Source: Heterostelium multicystogenum
Lineage: Eukaryota; Evosea; Eumycetozoa; Acytosteliales; Acytosteliaceae
Assembly (NCBI GenBank): GCA_003667245.1
Contig: RCNN01000504.1
Coordinates: forward strand, 39,304-103,303
DNA: 64,000 nt
Direction: 5' to 3'
Positions within the stretch are counted from its first letter, which is position 1; each line of letters begins with the position of its first letter. Shown here piece by piece: positions 13,660 through 24,014 of this stretch. The notes beneath the pieces are model-generated. The model saw nothing but the letters and a program-made list of their open reading frames with translations, did not search any database and was not told the origin of the DNA. The position numbers and the translations under genes were made by a program.

Positions 13660-15751
13660 ATGAATCCGCACTTGGCCAGCAACTTGCCAACTGGGGCCGA
13701 GATGATGTACCGCCAACAAAATAATTCATTTTTGAATAATTCGATGCCACTGACTAATTCATCGCCATCCATAATGCAAACTCCACCCAATAATTCTACA
13801 TTCTATTTTGCGCAGTCACCACCCGATTTAAACCAACAATTTGTACAAAATGTATATAGCTCTGCCCAGACTATTCCAACAGGATTTTCGAATTCTCTAA
13901 TTTATGACAACAACCAATCAAATTTTTTGAGCCCAACTGACTCTTATATGGTTGATGGCTACTTTGGAAATTTATCCAATTCTCAAAACACTGCTTCTGC
14001 CACTCCAATAGATAATTTTTCAAGTCCTGCACCTCCGCAACAAAGTCCGGTTCAACAAGTTCCTCAACACCAACCGTCTCAACTCCAATCGCCACCACAA
14101 CAAATGCAACCATTTCATCACACAATGACACCTGTATCATTTTCCAATAACTCAAATCTTTATTCAGTAAAAAACCATGACTTCACCGCCATCTCAGCAT
14201 TCAAACACAAGTATTTCATTACAACCCCAATTTATTTCCCCACCTATTTATAATAACTATCATTCTCAATCCACTCCTAATTTAAATACCTTTCATTCAA
14301 AACTACCCAATAATATAAATCAACAACAACAACAACAACAAAATATAAATATGCAACAAATTAATCCTTCTTCGCAACAACAGCAACAATCCAACAACTC
14401 TAATACACCAAATAGTAACAAAATCAATTCAATAATAATGAACAAATCATCAAGCGCGTCTAACCTCCTACAAGGAAACTCAGCTGGTAATAGTATCAAT
14501 TCCAATCAAATCAGTTTTCAAATTCCACAGCATGTTTCAAATGTACAAACTCCTCCCTCACCTATTTCATCTCCATCACCACATTTCTCATCAAATACAT
14601 CTACTCCGATAGCACTCTCACAAGCATCACTAACTAGTTCCACTCCTCCCTCTAAAGAAGAAGAAATCGAAGAAATATCACTGAAAGAAAAAGAAGATGT
14701 AGCAAGAGCTGCATATAAAACCTGGTTTATTTTGAAACCAGGCAATAAAGAAGTGAAAGATAGATGGTGGGCATTATATTATAATAAAATAATGCCAAAA
14801 TATCATTTAAGAGACAACCATCTGGTAAGTTATATTATTTATTCAGATCAATATTTTATATTAATTAATCAATTCCAAATATAGGGAAGGAAAATAAACC
14901 AATGGATAGAAGAAGATATGAAGGAAATGGAAAAGCAAGGGGGAATATTACCAACCAAAGTGGATGATTCCGGTGGCGCTGAAGGAGATGGTGCTAGTAA
15001 AAAGAGAAAGCCAAATTCAACAAAGGAAGGTTCACTTCCTGCATACATAAATGTTTTATTGATAAATCCCCAAGTATGAAATGGATTCAGTTTAATATTC
15101 GACTGTTTACTAACTCATTTATGAAATTAAAGGAAGAAAGAAATTCTTTATCTATGTATTGTATTGGTAACTCAATCAATTGGAGTGAAAGTGAATTAGA
15201 ATCTCTTGTTGGACTATTTAAAGATAACAGACAAAAAATAATGGATAATATTAATTCAAAGAAAAAACCTTCAACAACCCCTTCATCACCTTCATCAACA
15301 ACAACAACTTCCACCCTAAATCATCAAACAAAAAAAACCTTGCAACATAAAGATAAAGTAAGTGTAGTTGTATTCCTAGTTTCCAAAATCAAAATATTAA
15401 TTTCAATTCTAGAAAACAAAATCAAATGAAACAGCTCCAAAGATCTCAGTTTCTTGTAGTTGGGTAAATGCAGATATATATGTGTCGAATACCTCCTATG
15501 TGATAATGGCAGATCTACCTGGAATGGATGTCACAGATATAAATATAGAAACTGACGAAATTAGTAAATTTGTGTTAATCTCGGGAGAAAAAAAGAAAGA
15601 TATAAAACCAGAAGAAAGACTTGCTACTGGAACTAGATATTTTGGAAATTTTCAAATCGAAGCTATACTACCTACTGATGCTGACTTAGCAAAGACTGAC
15701 CAAATTTTCAAGAATGGGGTGCTCTCTATAAGGTGTCCTCTACGATCATAG
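13660..15751 (+). CDS. Q/N-rich protein with C-terminal Hsp20 (alpha-crystallin) domain
   Basis: The first ~340 residues are low-complexity Asn/Gln/Ser/Pro with a polyQ run (CAA repeats at 14323-14341). A middle segment (14640-15060) holds a charged helical region with aromatic residues (KDRWWALYYNKIMPKYHL) that I do not recognise, and a basic KKRK. The C-terminal ~100 residues are a small heat-shock protein domain: ADLPGM, a SGEKKK strand, ERLATG, FQIEAILP and the closing NGVLSIRCP. Introns are about 14825-14884 and 15358-15412. The frame breaks in the A6 run at 14168-14173 (one extra A) and near 15053-15056 (one T missing); both repair cleanly. Known small Hsps are usually 150-220 residues, so this ~650-residue architecture is unusual. 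A role in holding unfolded or aggregation-prone proteins is inference. Confidence 0.8.
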
Positions 15752-15958
15752 TAATATAAAAATCAAATAAAGATTAAGATAAAAGAAATTATTGTATTTA
15801 AATAAAGAATAAATTTCTTTAGGTAACCTTTTGTTTTAGTTTTTGTGATTTAACAATACAGATGATTGATTGTAGGACTACGATATCACATCCGTTATTC
15901 TTTAATAAACAGACAAAAGGGAGATACTAAAAAGACCATTTGTAAATTGCCTTTGATC

Positions 15959-15963
15959 AAAAA
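15959..15963 (-). terminator. Possible Pol III T-run terminator of tRNA-Ser
   Basis: On the minus strand this is the first run of five T after the tRNA 3' end, about 39 nt downstream. No run of four or more T lies closer. Confidence 0.35.
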
Positions 15964-16002
15964 TTGTAAGTAACGCATGCGGGCAATTCCTCTTTTATTA
16001 TT

Positions 16003-16083
16003 CGACAACTGCAGGATTCGAACCTGCGCCCCCGAAGGGAAGACATTTCGAGTGTCTCGCCGTAACCACTTGGCTAAGCTGTC
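16003..16083 (-). tRNA. tRNA-Ser (anticodon CGA)
   Basis: The reverse complement folds as a full cloverleaf. The 7-bp acceptor stem is GACAGCT with AGTTGTC (one G-T pair) and a G discriminator. The D arm contains AGCCAAGTGGTTA, the anticodon stem AGACA/TGTCT has loop CTCGAAA, there is a long variable arm, and the T arm is GCAGG-TTCGAAT-CCTGC. The long variable arm and CGA anticodon identify a serine tRNA reading UCG. No intron is seen. Confidence 0.95.
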
Positions 16084-17051
16084 ATTTTTGTTAATTTTTT
16101 ATTTGCAAAAAATTTTCGTGTGTTTTCATTTATTTATGATTAATTTACTTTGTTTTGAACTGATATTAGATTGAAAGTGTGGAGAACATGACTTATAAAT
16201 ACTGCTCCAAATTAATTTCGGAAATTTTTTAAGTAAACATTAATAAGCAACAGATATAGATATTTGTGTAGGATTGAACTAGATTCGATAATAGAATTTG
16301 CAAAGTTGTATATTATTATATTATAGTCGTAGATTCTCTTGTTCGAAATACTCTTTTTGATTGAGTTCCTGATAAACTGAAGGCAAGTGTCGAAATACAT
16401 TTGTAGGTATTATCTATACAATAATTAAATTAAATACATCCTGCCAATGCAAATTTCATAATCAAAGTCCTACTTCATTTTTTAACAATATTCGGTACCA
16501 TTTAGAGTGATGAATTGAATTCTTCAAAGAAATGTAGTTCAAGAAACAACTAAACATAAATAAGTTTTAGTTTTTAAATAAAGACAACCATGCTGGCGAA
16601 TGTCATTTCCAATGTGTGAATAACTTTCAAAGAAAATAATATTAAATAATGATCAATCGACGTCGATTACTGGTAAAAATATACAATGTCATAATATCAA
16701 AACAAAATTCTTATATTTTATCAAATTTCTCAACAATTTGAGCAACTAACTTCAAATATATAAAAACCTCTTGCTATTTATAGAATTATTATCATTTCAA
16801 AAACAACAACAACAACTTTTGATATCATATATATATATTTATAAATAAATAAATAAATTGCAAATACTATAGTTGTTTCATTGACCACAACTCAACAAAT
16901 CCCCCACAAAGTGTATACAAATAATTAACAACTAGTTTAAATAATCTGAAAAATACATTGATTTATTTTATCCATTTTTTATTATACAATCATTATCACA
17001 TCAGACACAACTCTGTATTATATTAAACAGAGATATATATAAATAAATAAA
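16084..17051. other. Intergenic, AT-rich
   Basis: No gene seen between the tRNA and ykt6. The last 250 bases, with CAA runs and AT repeats, are probably the ykt6 promoter and leader. Confidence 0.6.
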
Positions 17052-17859
17052 ATGAAGATTTTAGCCTTAGTTTTATCAAGAAGAGGAGGAACTATTATAG
17101 ATAATGTATGTGATTTGAATTCATTTGGATTCTTTGAACGTGGAACGTATGTACTCTTACATGGCATATCAAGATTGTTGATGAATGATTTGCCATTCAT
17201 TTAACAATAGAGTTATATAGTTGTTAATCGAGTCTTCTATTGTATAGTATAAAAGAAGTATTGCTTGCATCAAGTAAGATTTTCATAGATAGATTCAATG
17301 TAAACTCAAAGTGCTGTGTGCCACATGAAGGATATTTAGCTTATGTAGATTGTAGAGATGAGTTTGGGTAAATAGATAGATAGCATAGATAGATAGATAA
17401 CATATACAATAGTCTTAACACTCTTGATGTTGTTTAGTGGTGTTGTATATACAGATCAAGAATACCCAGAAAGAGTGGCAGCAAGATGTCTTTCGGAGAT
17501 GATGAGAGAATATCTCAACTATACAAAAGGTATCATTGGAGGTCAATTCCCACAACTTCAATCTATTATGTCGAAATATGCCAATCCTGCTGGAGTTGAT
17601 AAGATTGGAGAAGTTCAGAATCAAGTCAATGAAGTAACCATGATTATGGTATGTAAATGAAGAAGCAAACTTACTGTTGGAACCAATCTAATTTATTTAT
17701 TCAATTATATTTATATAGCATAAGAATATTGATCAAGCATTACAAAATACTGCAAAGATGGAAGATTTATTACAACAGTCTAATGAGTTGAGTGCAAAAA
17801 GTAAAGTGTTTCTCAAACAAGCCAAAAAAGCAAATAGAAGGTGTTGTGCAATACAATAA
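17052..17859 (+). CDS. ykt6: Ykt6-type R-SNARE (longin domain, prenylated)
   Basis: Ykt6 is a soluble/peripheral SNARE in ER-Golgi, Golgi, vacuolar and autophagosome fusion. Four exons (17052-17146, 17248-17367, 17438-17648, 17719-17859) join in frame into a protein of about 188 residues, the usual family length. The N-terminal longin domain includes FGFFERG and SGVVYTDQEYPERVA-like sequence (here GGVVYTDQEYPER). The SNARE helix follows (NIDQALQNTAKMEDLL...SNELSAKSKVF), and the protein ends in CCAIQ: a CaaX farnesylation box preceded by a second cysteine for palmitoylation, as in known Ykt6. There are no frame breaks. It ends 64 bp from the convergent B-box gene. Confidence 0.95.
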
Positions 17860-17923
17860 AATAGAAATAATTTTATAACCACAGGAATTGGAGCGAAGAG
17901 TGGGACAGGAGTGATACTTTTGA

Positions 17924-19697
17924 TTAATTTAAAAGCATAGTGGTTTGTTTGCAGAGTCTGTCATCAATATTTAAGTCTCGTTTGGAGATTTCCATTTGAT
18001 TTGTGGCCACATTGAAATAAACTAGGTTATGTGGAGGCAGGATACCAGTAACAAGTATTAATTGGTTGGTATATTTGTCGAATGCAAATGGTCCTAGGAG
18101 TGGACCTTTGCCTCTATTGCAATAGATGTCTTTGTATGTGTTATCAATCAGGTTCAGCACACCCAAACTAAATGAATCATGCATGGAATAAATTCTGTCA
18201 TTACCATCATACACATGATTGATCTGACTGAATTCGAAATATTGATTGCATAGCGCAATCTCCTTGGTTCTATTATCTGATCCCTCAGAAATACGCAACA
18301 GGTCAAGCTTATGGTACTTCTTATTATTAAAGATAATAAGTGCATTGTGCTTTGATGAATAGGTTAAATGAGTTTTGAGGATACCTTGTTTCTCCAATAG
18401 TTTTTCCTACTATCTTAAACTCTCCAGTTACAGTATCCAGTCTTTCAACGGTAAGATTAGGGGCCGAACCTCTCCTTTCATTGTAACCTCTGTGGTATCC
18501 AGGATCAAGATCATCAAATGATTCTCTAATAAACTCGTCGTAGTAACCTCGGTCTGAATTCGTTAAATAGATGTAGCGGTGTCCATCAGAGTCGCATGCA
18601 ATACTAGATCCAGTCACCTTGCTCAAGTTGTGGGTGGTTGATCGCTTGGTATCCAAGTCGAATACCTCGTATTTATTTCCTTGATCACCTCCGAAAGAAT
18701 AAATCTTGTTGTTAAGCAAAACCGAACCGGAATCTGCCTTTGAGAGTTCAAAATTTCCCCAGTCTAATGTGACTCTATTTTCATCCAAGTCAATTAGAGA
18801 TAGGATCCTTGAGGAATCTACGGAACCAATAACTTTTCTTGTTTGCACACAATATAGTCTGGAACAAGGTTTGATTGAGTTAGGAGAGTTGGAGTCTGGA
18901 GCTTTTGGTATCTCTATTGAAGTGCCTGGGTGAGGTGCAATATATTGGTCACTTGTAAACTTAATCATGTCTTTTATCATTGTTTTAAATTTCTCTATAT
19001 TCTCTGGATCAATGCTAATTGAAGTTTCACAATTAGTATCGACTACAGAGCTTAATGGAGGGTTGTTTGTATCAATTGATTGCACAATCGATTGCATTTG
19101 ATCAATAGTCAAAGACAATAATGGTTTATAGTCTTTGATTGATACCTTGGACAACAGCTCATTCAAAAATAAGCAGTCCTTCACTTGCAAATGTAACTCG
19201 TGCATGTCAACGAATGACTTTAATGACTGGGCTTTAGGTAGTCCACTATTATTGATAACTTTGGTTAAGTCTCCATTGATATCATTAATAGTGGATGATA
19301 ATTCAACTTGGTGTAACTTGTCAAGATTCGAATATTGGACTGACATATATCCCTCCAAAAGATTCTTTTGTCTCTTAGTATTGGTTTCAAACTTGAACTT
19401 CTGGTTGTTAATAAGATTAATTAACTCCTCGAATACCTTGGTTCCATTCCTCTCATTCTCGATCAAATGAGCGTATTGGTTGGAACTCCACTTCAAATTA
19501 TTAAAAACTTCCATCTTCTTTGCATCTGTATCAACTGATTCCTTTCTCTGTTGAAGATGGTTTTTAATTGAAGTAGTAGGATGCTGATGGTGAGGGCCGC
19601 ACATACATTCCGAACATACTAAGGTATTACACTTGGTACAAAATAAAATAAATTGTTCTTCCAAATGTATGGAACAATTTTGTTGTAATAATTTCAT
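17924..19697 (-). CDS. B-box zinc finger protein with coiled coil and propeller-like C-terminus
   Basis: The first ~40 residues form a B-box zinc site (C-S-I-H, C-T-K-C, C-S-E-C, then a His-rich HHQHP). A helical region of about 150 residues suggests a coiled coil, and from about residue 280 there are repeated strand patterns (IYSFGGDQGN, YIYLTNS, RIYSMHDSF, LGVLNLI) like a kelch/propeller fold. This layout is typical of a large dictyostelid family whose function is largely unknown; ubiquitin-ligase-linked roles known from TRIM proteins cannot be assumed because no RING is present. The frame shifts once at the T5 run 18401-18405 (plus strand); removing one base joins the two blocks. It is apparently intronless. 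Confidence 0.8.
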
Positions 19698-19966
19698 GTA
19701 TATATAATTATAACAAGATGAATAAAAAAATTATGGTTGAATGAAGGAAGGTGCTAGACTAATCAAATGGTGTTGTTATATAAATATTAACTTACTTAGG
19801 AGTATCATGATTCTACAAGTTTTAATATTAATATCCAGATCAAATTCAAAGATTTTTAAAAAGGTAAATCCTAAAGATCTTAAAAATCCAATTCAAAAAA
19901 TCATTTCAAATCAAAGATATTGCCCTGAAATTACTAATAAAAATTTATATTGTAAATAATAATGAT

Positions 19967-21174
19967 TTAAGCTACAACTTCAGTTGCTGCTGAATCATTG
20001 GAAATGGCCACTGTATCCTCAATGTTAGTTTCAACATCGTTGGAGAGAACTGGCTCCTCTTCGACTGGGGCTGTCTCTTCAACTACTTCTGGAGTTGATT
20101 CAACTACGGGTGTTGGTTCTGGGATTGTTTCTTCAACTGGGGCTGGAGATGTTTCTTCAACAACTGGTGTTGGTTCGACTGGTGTTGGCTCAACTGGGGC
20201 TGGAGTGGGAGTTGGTTGAACTGGGGCTGGAGCTGAAGTTGGTTGAGCTGGTTTTGGAGCTGGAGTTACTAATTTTTCTTCTGATTTTGATGCGGACTTT
20301 CTGATTGTGAAATTTCTAACGACGCCACCATTGGGATTTGCAGGCTTGGTGAAATCTTTCTGTCCTTGGAAATTACCATAGACATATTTTGGTGGTTGAG
20401 AAGCTGGTTTATTCAAAGTTGATGTTGGTGTTGAAGTTGGCTTATCAGGTGAAACAGGTGATGATGAAACTGTTGGTTTGGCAAATGATTTTGGTGCAGC
20501 TGTTGTGGTAGCAACAGGTTTTGGTGCTGGTGTTGATGCAACGACTGGCTTTGGTGCTGGTGTCGATGCAACAACTGGCTTTGGTGCTGGTGTTGATGCA
20601 ACAACTGGCTTTGGTGTCGGTGTTGATGCAACAACTGGCTTTGGCTCAACTGGTTTTGGTGCTGGAGTAGGCTCGACTGGTTTTGGCGCAGCTACCACTG
20701 GCTTTGGTGTAGCTACTACTGGCTCTTGATGAGCTACTGATGAATTTACAGGTGGAGGTGGTGGTGTTACAACTGTCACTGTTGGTGTACCTTTCTTTAA
20801 GTCATGTTGGTGCTGTGGTTTAAGTTGACCAAATCCTTCAGAATAGTTTCTAAATTCAAAATGTTAATATCTTTAGTGATGAAGCAATCAGGTTCTGCCT
20901 ACCCTTTAGTAAAGAATAGCTTCTTGAAGCATGGTTTGCAGTATGACTTTGATTGCATGGAGGCAAAGTTTCCAAGCTTCAATACATTATTACAAACATC
21001 GCATCTAAAGCAGGCTTTGTGGAAGATACGCTCATCTGCTGCCAATCTTTCAGTTGGGAAAACAGTCTTTGAGCAAACAGTACATTTTTCTGATGATCCA
21101 AAAGTCTTTTTGATGGTAATTGGTTTTCCAGGAGTTGTGTTAGGTAATTTAGTTATAACAGAAGCGGTAGACAT
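19967..21174 (-). CDS. LIM-domain protein with EPLIN-like motif and Pro/Ala repeats
   Basis: Exon 1 (21174-20903) encodes one LIM zinc-binding domain at about residues 29-85, with the pattern C-T-V-C, F-H-K-A-C, C-D-V-C, Y-C-K-P-C. A 53-nt intron follows (20902-20850). Exon 2 opens with GNYSEGFGQLKP, resembling the segment after the LIM domain in EPLIN-type actin-binding proteins, then about 100 residues of PAPKPVVAST-type tandem repeats, a basic patch and an acidic Pro/Glu/Val tail. Single-LIM dictyostelid proteins act at the actin cortex, which is the likely place of action here (inference). The reading frame is intact throughout. The repeats make this gene prone to length variation. Confidence 0.85.
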
Positions 21175-22465
21175 TTAATTAGTAAATAATTTTAAACTAT
21201 AGGTTTCCAGTTATGATGTATTTTGAATTTTGGAATAAATACTGCTGACGACGGAATGATTTATATAATAACAATTCTAACGATGGATGATTGTATTTTC
21301 ATGTAATTCGATTCGATAGATGTCAACCAAATTACCAATAAAATAAAATGCCAATCTTACCCTCCTCCACATTCTCTTTCTATTCTAATCAAACATAGTA
21401 TTGTATTCGGTACAGCCATGTATCAAATATTTATTGACAATCAGAAAGAATAGAACAGATTCAATTATTGTGATAAATGCGTGATTTCAAATTGTTTGAT
21501 TGTGGTGTGGTAAATCATTACCAACAGGTGTCGATGAAAAATAACCCCCTCATGTCAACTCATACTCCTCAACACTGTTTCGATGATGTTGATGATGGTC
21601 AGTCAATTGAATTGTGGTTGTTTTGATTTATTGTCGTAAAATTAGCATTTGGAAATATTGAAGTTGTATGGTATGTGTGGCATATTATAATAATATTATT
21701 GTTGTGATTATCTGATTGATCACTATCAAGTGAACACTTACTTTAGTAGCCATTTTCTTTTTCTTTATTTCTATAGATTACAATAATAATGGTATATTTG
21801 AGATTGTGGAGTGATTTGTATATTTAAAGACCACTTTAAGATTGGTTTTGGGAGGAGTAATAATAGTACAACTAAATAAATAAATAAATAAATAAGGATA
21901 ATAATTATTAATATTAATAACAAGAATGATTATTAATACCAATTTTAGTTCAAAGCAGTGTTGTCTGTCTGGATATTTATTTTTAATGAATTAATAACAA
22001 TATTTGTTTATTTTGCTGGCTTTAGATTGTTGGTTTCCAATTCAAATTTTTATAAACTTTGGCATATTATGAGAAGTTGAAAACTGATTGCAAACCCAAA
22101 CTATAAAAGCCATGGCTTATCATAGGTTCAAAATCAAAAACTCAAATTTGATAATGGGGAAACAATCGATATTTTATATCTTTTTGTTTTTGTAATCCCT
22201 AAAAATCTTAAATCATTAAATTTTTAGCTGATCAGTTTAGAATGTACTGAAAGGGTGTACTATTGTAATCAAGATCAGTCTCAACAATAATGAACTATAT
22301 CTTTTTGTTGTACCAATAGGGTTTGACTTGACTTTAGTTCTACAAAACTCTAAAGTAATTATTATTCATCGTAATTTGTAAATCCCAGTATAATATAATA
22401 AAGAAAAAAAAAACAAATACTTTGAATCATGGTTTGGGAAATGGAAGCAGATTTTATTAATATAC
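21175..22465. other. Intergenic, AT-rich
   Basis: Upstream of the LIM gene and downstream of the small Cys-rich gene. No gene seen. An AAAT microsatellite lies at about 21870-21893. Confidence 0.6.
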
Positions 22466-22829
22466 TCAATAGCAGTTTTGAGTGATAGGATTATAACAAT
22501 ATCCACGGCACCTTTAATGGAAAAGTTTAGTTATTTTGCTGATAGTTGAATGTTAAAAGAAAGTACTTACACTCGCTCTCCAAAGTTACAAATAACATTT
22601 CCAAAACAATTTTGGGTAATTGGATTGTAACAAGCATATCCACATGCCTTTTAAATGAAGTTTAATAGTTAGTTAGTGATTCATGAAAGATCGATCGTGT
22701 GATTAGACTTACTCTTTCTCCGAAATTGCAAACAACATCAGTTGATGCTTGGGTTTCTACCTCCATTTCTTCGCAGAAGCAAAAACCTACAAGCATCAAA
22801 CAAACAACTATAACAAATAATGATTTCAT
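22466..22829 (-). CDS. Small secreted Cys-rich protein (CYNP repeat type)
   Basis: Too fragmented to show as one frame. It starts at 22829 with a signal peptide (MKSLFVIVVCLMLVGFCFC). Exon 1 ends CNFGER at a GTAAGT donor. Exon 2 reads ACGYACYNPITQNCFGN then ICNFGERV, and exon 3 reads CRGYCYNPITQNCY and stops at 22466. The two repeats share the CYNPITQNC motif and near-identical CNFGER linkers, indicating internal duplication with introns placed between units. The spacing resembles short Cys-rich carbohydrate-binding modules of fungal and amoebal wall proteins (Pfam Carb_bind-like); that assignment is a guess. Mature length is about 65 residues. Confidence 0.7.
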
Positions 22830-23356
22830 TTTAAAAAACAACAATTCTTAATGAACTATATATTTAATAATACTTGAATTGCTGGTTCTCAAGCATTTAT
22901 AGAAGAGACAATGTAACTTCATTCGTATACTTTCTGATTGTTGTTATAATGTCATTGGTTAAATTTATTTAATATTTAATTTGTCAATATATATAGATTA
23001 TCAGATACTTTATGATATATAATAAAAATAGAATGAATATTAATCAAATGATCTAGCTCAATTAATAATATATAAATAGGCATACTTGATAATGATATTT
23101 ATTAATTTTGATTTAATCCAGTATTCCAATCTGAGAGGAGTAATTCATACTTTGTGAAATAATAAATCTTATTATAAGATTAGTTTAGATTATTTTACCA
23201 AATTCTAATTCAATCATTAATATACACGTAATAATAGATAAATTAATTAATTACTATTAACATTAAAATGAATTTGGTCAAATTAAAGCTAAGAGCTTTA
23301 AATTTAATTAATTAAATAGTCATCATTCATTATTAATTATTCCTAGGGTGTCGTAA
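22830..23356. other. Shared upstream region of two divergent Cys-rich genes
   Basis: 527 bp, extremely AT-rich, between the start codons of two small secreted-protein genes pointing away from each other. No other feature seen. Confidence 0.6.
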
Positions 23357-23611
23357 ATGAAAACTTTATTTATTCTATCTCTCTTGTGTTTCTTACTTTG
23401 GGTAGGTGTTTCCATTGGAAGTGAGGCAGCAATCGAAACAGTGGAGGGTGTAGAATCTACCAATGGATGTCCATTTGGCCTATTGAACTGCAACGGTGTT
23501 TGCTATAGCCCTGGATATGCATCATGTCAATACGGAGTTGTTTGCTACCAAGGAACAATATATTGTCATAAAACTGGTGATTGTTATAATCCAGCATATT
23601 CAAGTTGCTAA
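23357..23611 (+). CDS. Small secreted Cys-rich protein
   Basis: 84 residues without introns. A clear signal peptide (about residues 1-22, ending near VSIGS) is followed by a short acidic spacer and a Cys-rich module: CPFGLLNCNGVCYSPGYASC, then CQYG..., then GDCYNPAYSSC at the very end. Repeated NG-x-CY-x-P and CYNP units resemble small carbohydrate-binding Cys modules of wall or matrix proteins. It lies head-to-head with the related small gene at 22466-22829, suggesting shared regulation or common origin. Confidence 0.8.
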   Translation: MKTLFILSLLCFLLWVGVSIGSEAAIETVEGVESTNGCPFGLLNCNGVCYSPGYASCQYGVVCYQGTIYCHKTGDCYNPAYSSC

Positions 23612-23788
23612 TATAATCAATCACATTAATTCATTTATACAAAATAAACAATCAAATTTCTTAACTATCAATCTATCAATGGTTAATTAATCTCTATAAA
23701 CCTATGTTATTATAAAGTTGAATTTACTTTGGTGGTAGTTTTAAAGTAGCACATGTTTCTCAGAGTGGAAGCAGACCATTTTAATACA

Positions 23789-23800
23789 TTTCGCGGCAAA
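23789..23800. promoter_or_regulatory. E2F-like site TTTCGCGGCAAA
   Basis: Matches the degenerate E2F/DP core WTTSSCSS on both strands. It lies 215 bp before the coiled-coil/Csm1-like start and is paired with a near-identical site 44 bp downstream. Confidence 0.5.
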
Positions 23801-23832
23801 ATTTAAATTTTTATGTTGGACTGTTAAATATT

Positions 23833-23844
23833 TTTGGCGGCAAA
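23833..23844. promoter_or_regulatory. E2F-like site TTTGGCGGCAAA
   Basis: Second E2F-like element, differing by one base from the site at 23789 and 171 bp before the start codon at 24015. GC-rich words like this are rare in the surrounding AT-rich DNA. Confidence 0.5.
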
Positions 23845-24014
23845 TACTGGACTCAGTTGATATTCAGTATATTCAAAATTAACAACTAATCAATCATAAT
23901 TTATTATTGAAATTATAAATATTATTATATAGATATATAGTAGTAGTAGATTAGATATCCACCTATTGTATTGTATAGTTTAAGTCAACGTTTATAATAA
24001 TAATAGCAATAACA

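Noticed and set aside
15959..16083. tRNA-targeting retrotransposon next to tRNA-Ser
   Set aside because: No terminal repeat or reverse-transcriptase-like sequence within several kb on either side.
19741..19959. 72-residue plus-strand frame between the LIM and B-box genes
   Set aside because: It lies in the short gap upstream of a minus-strand gene, has AT-rich biased composition and shows no motif.
19967..21174. Plus-strand frames opposite the LIM and repeat region (20478-20729 and others)
   Set aside because: They are antisense shadows produced by the Pro/Ala/Val repeat coding bias.
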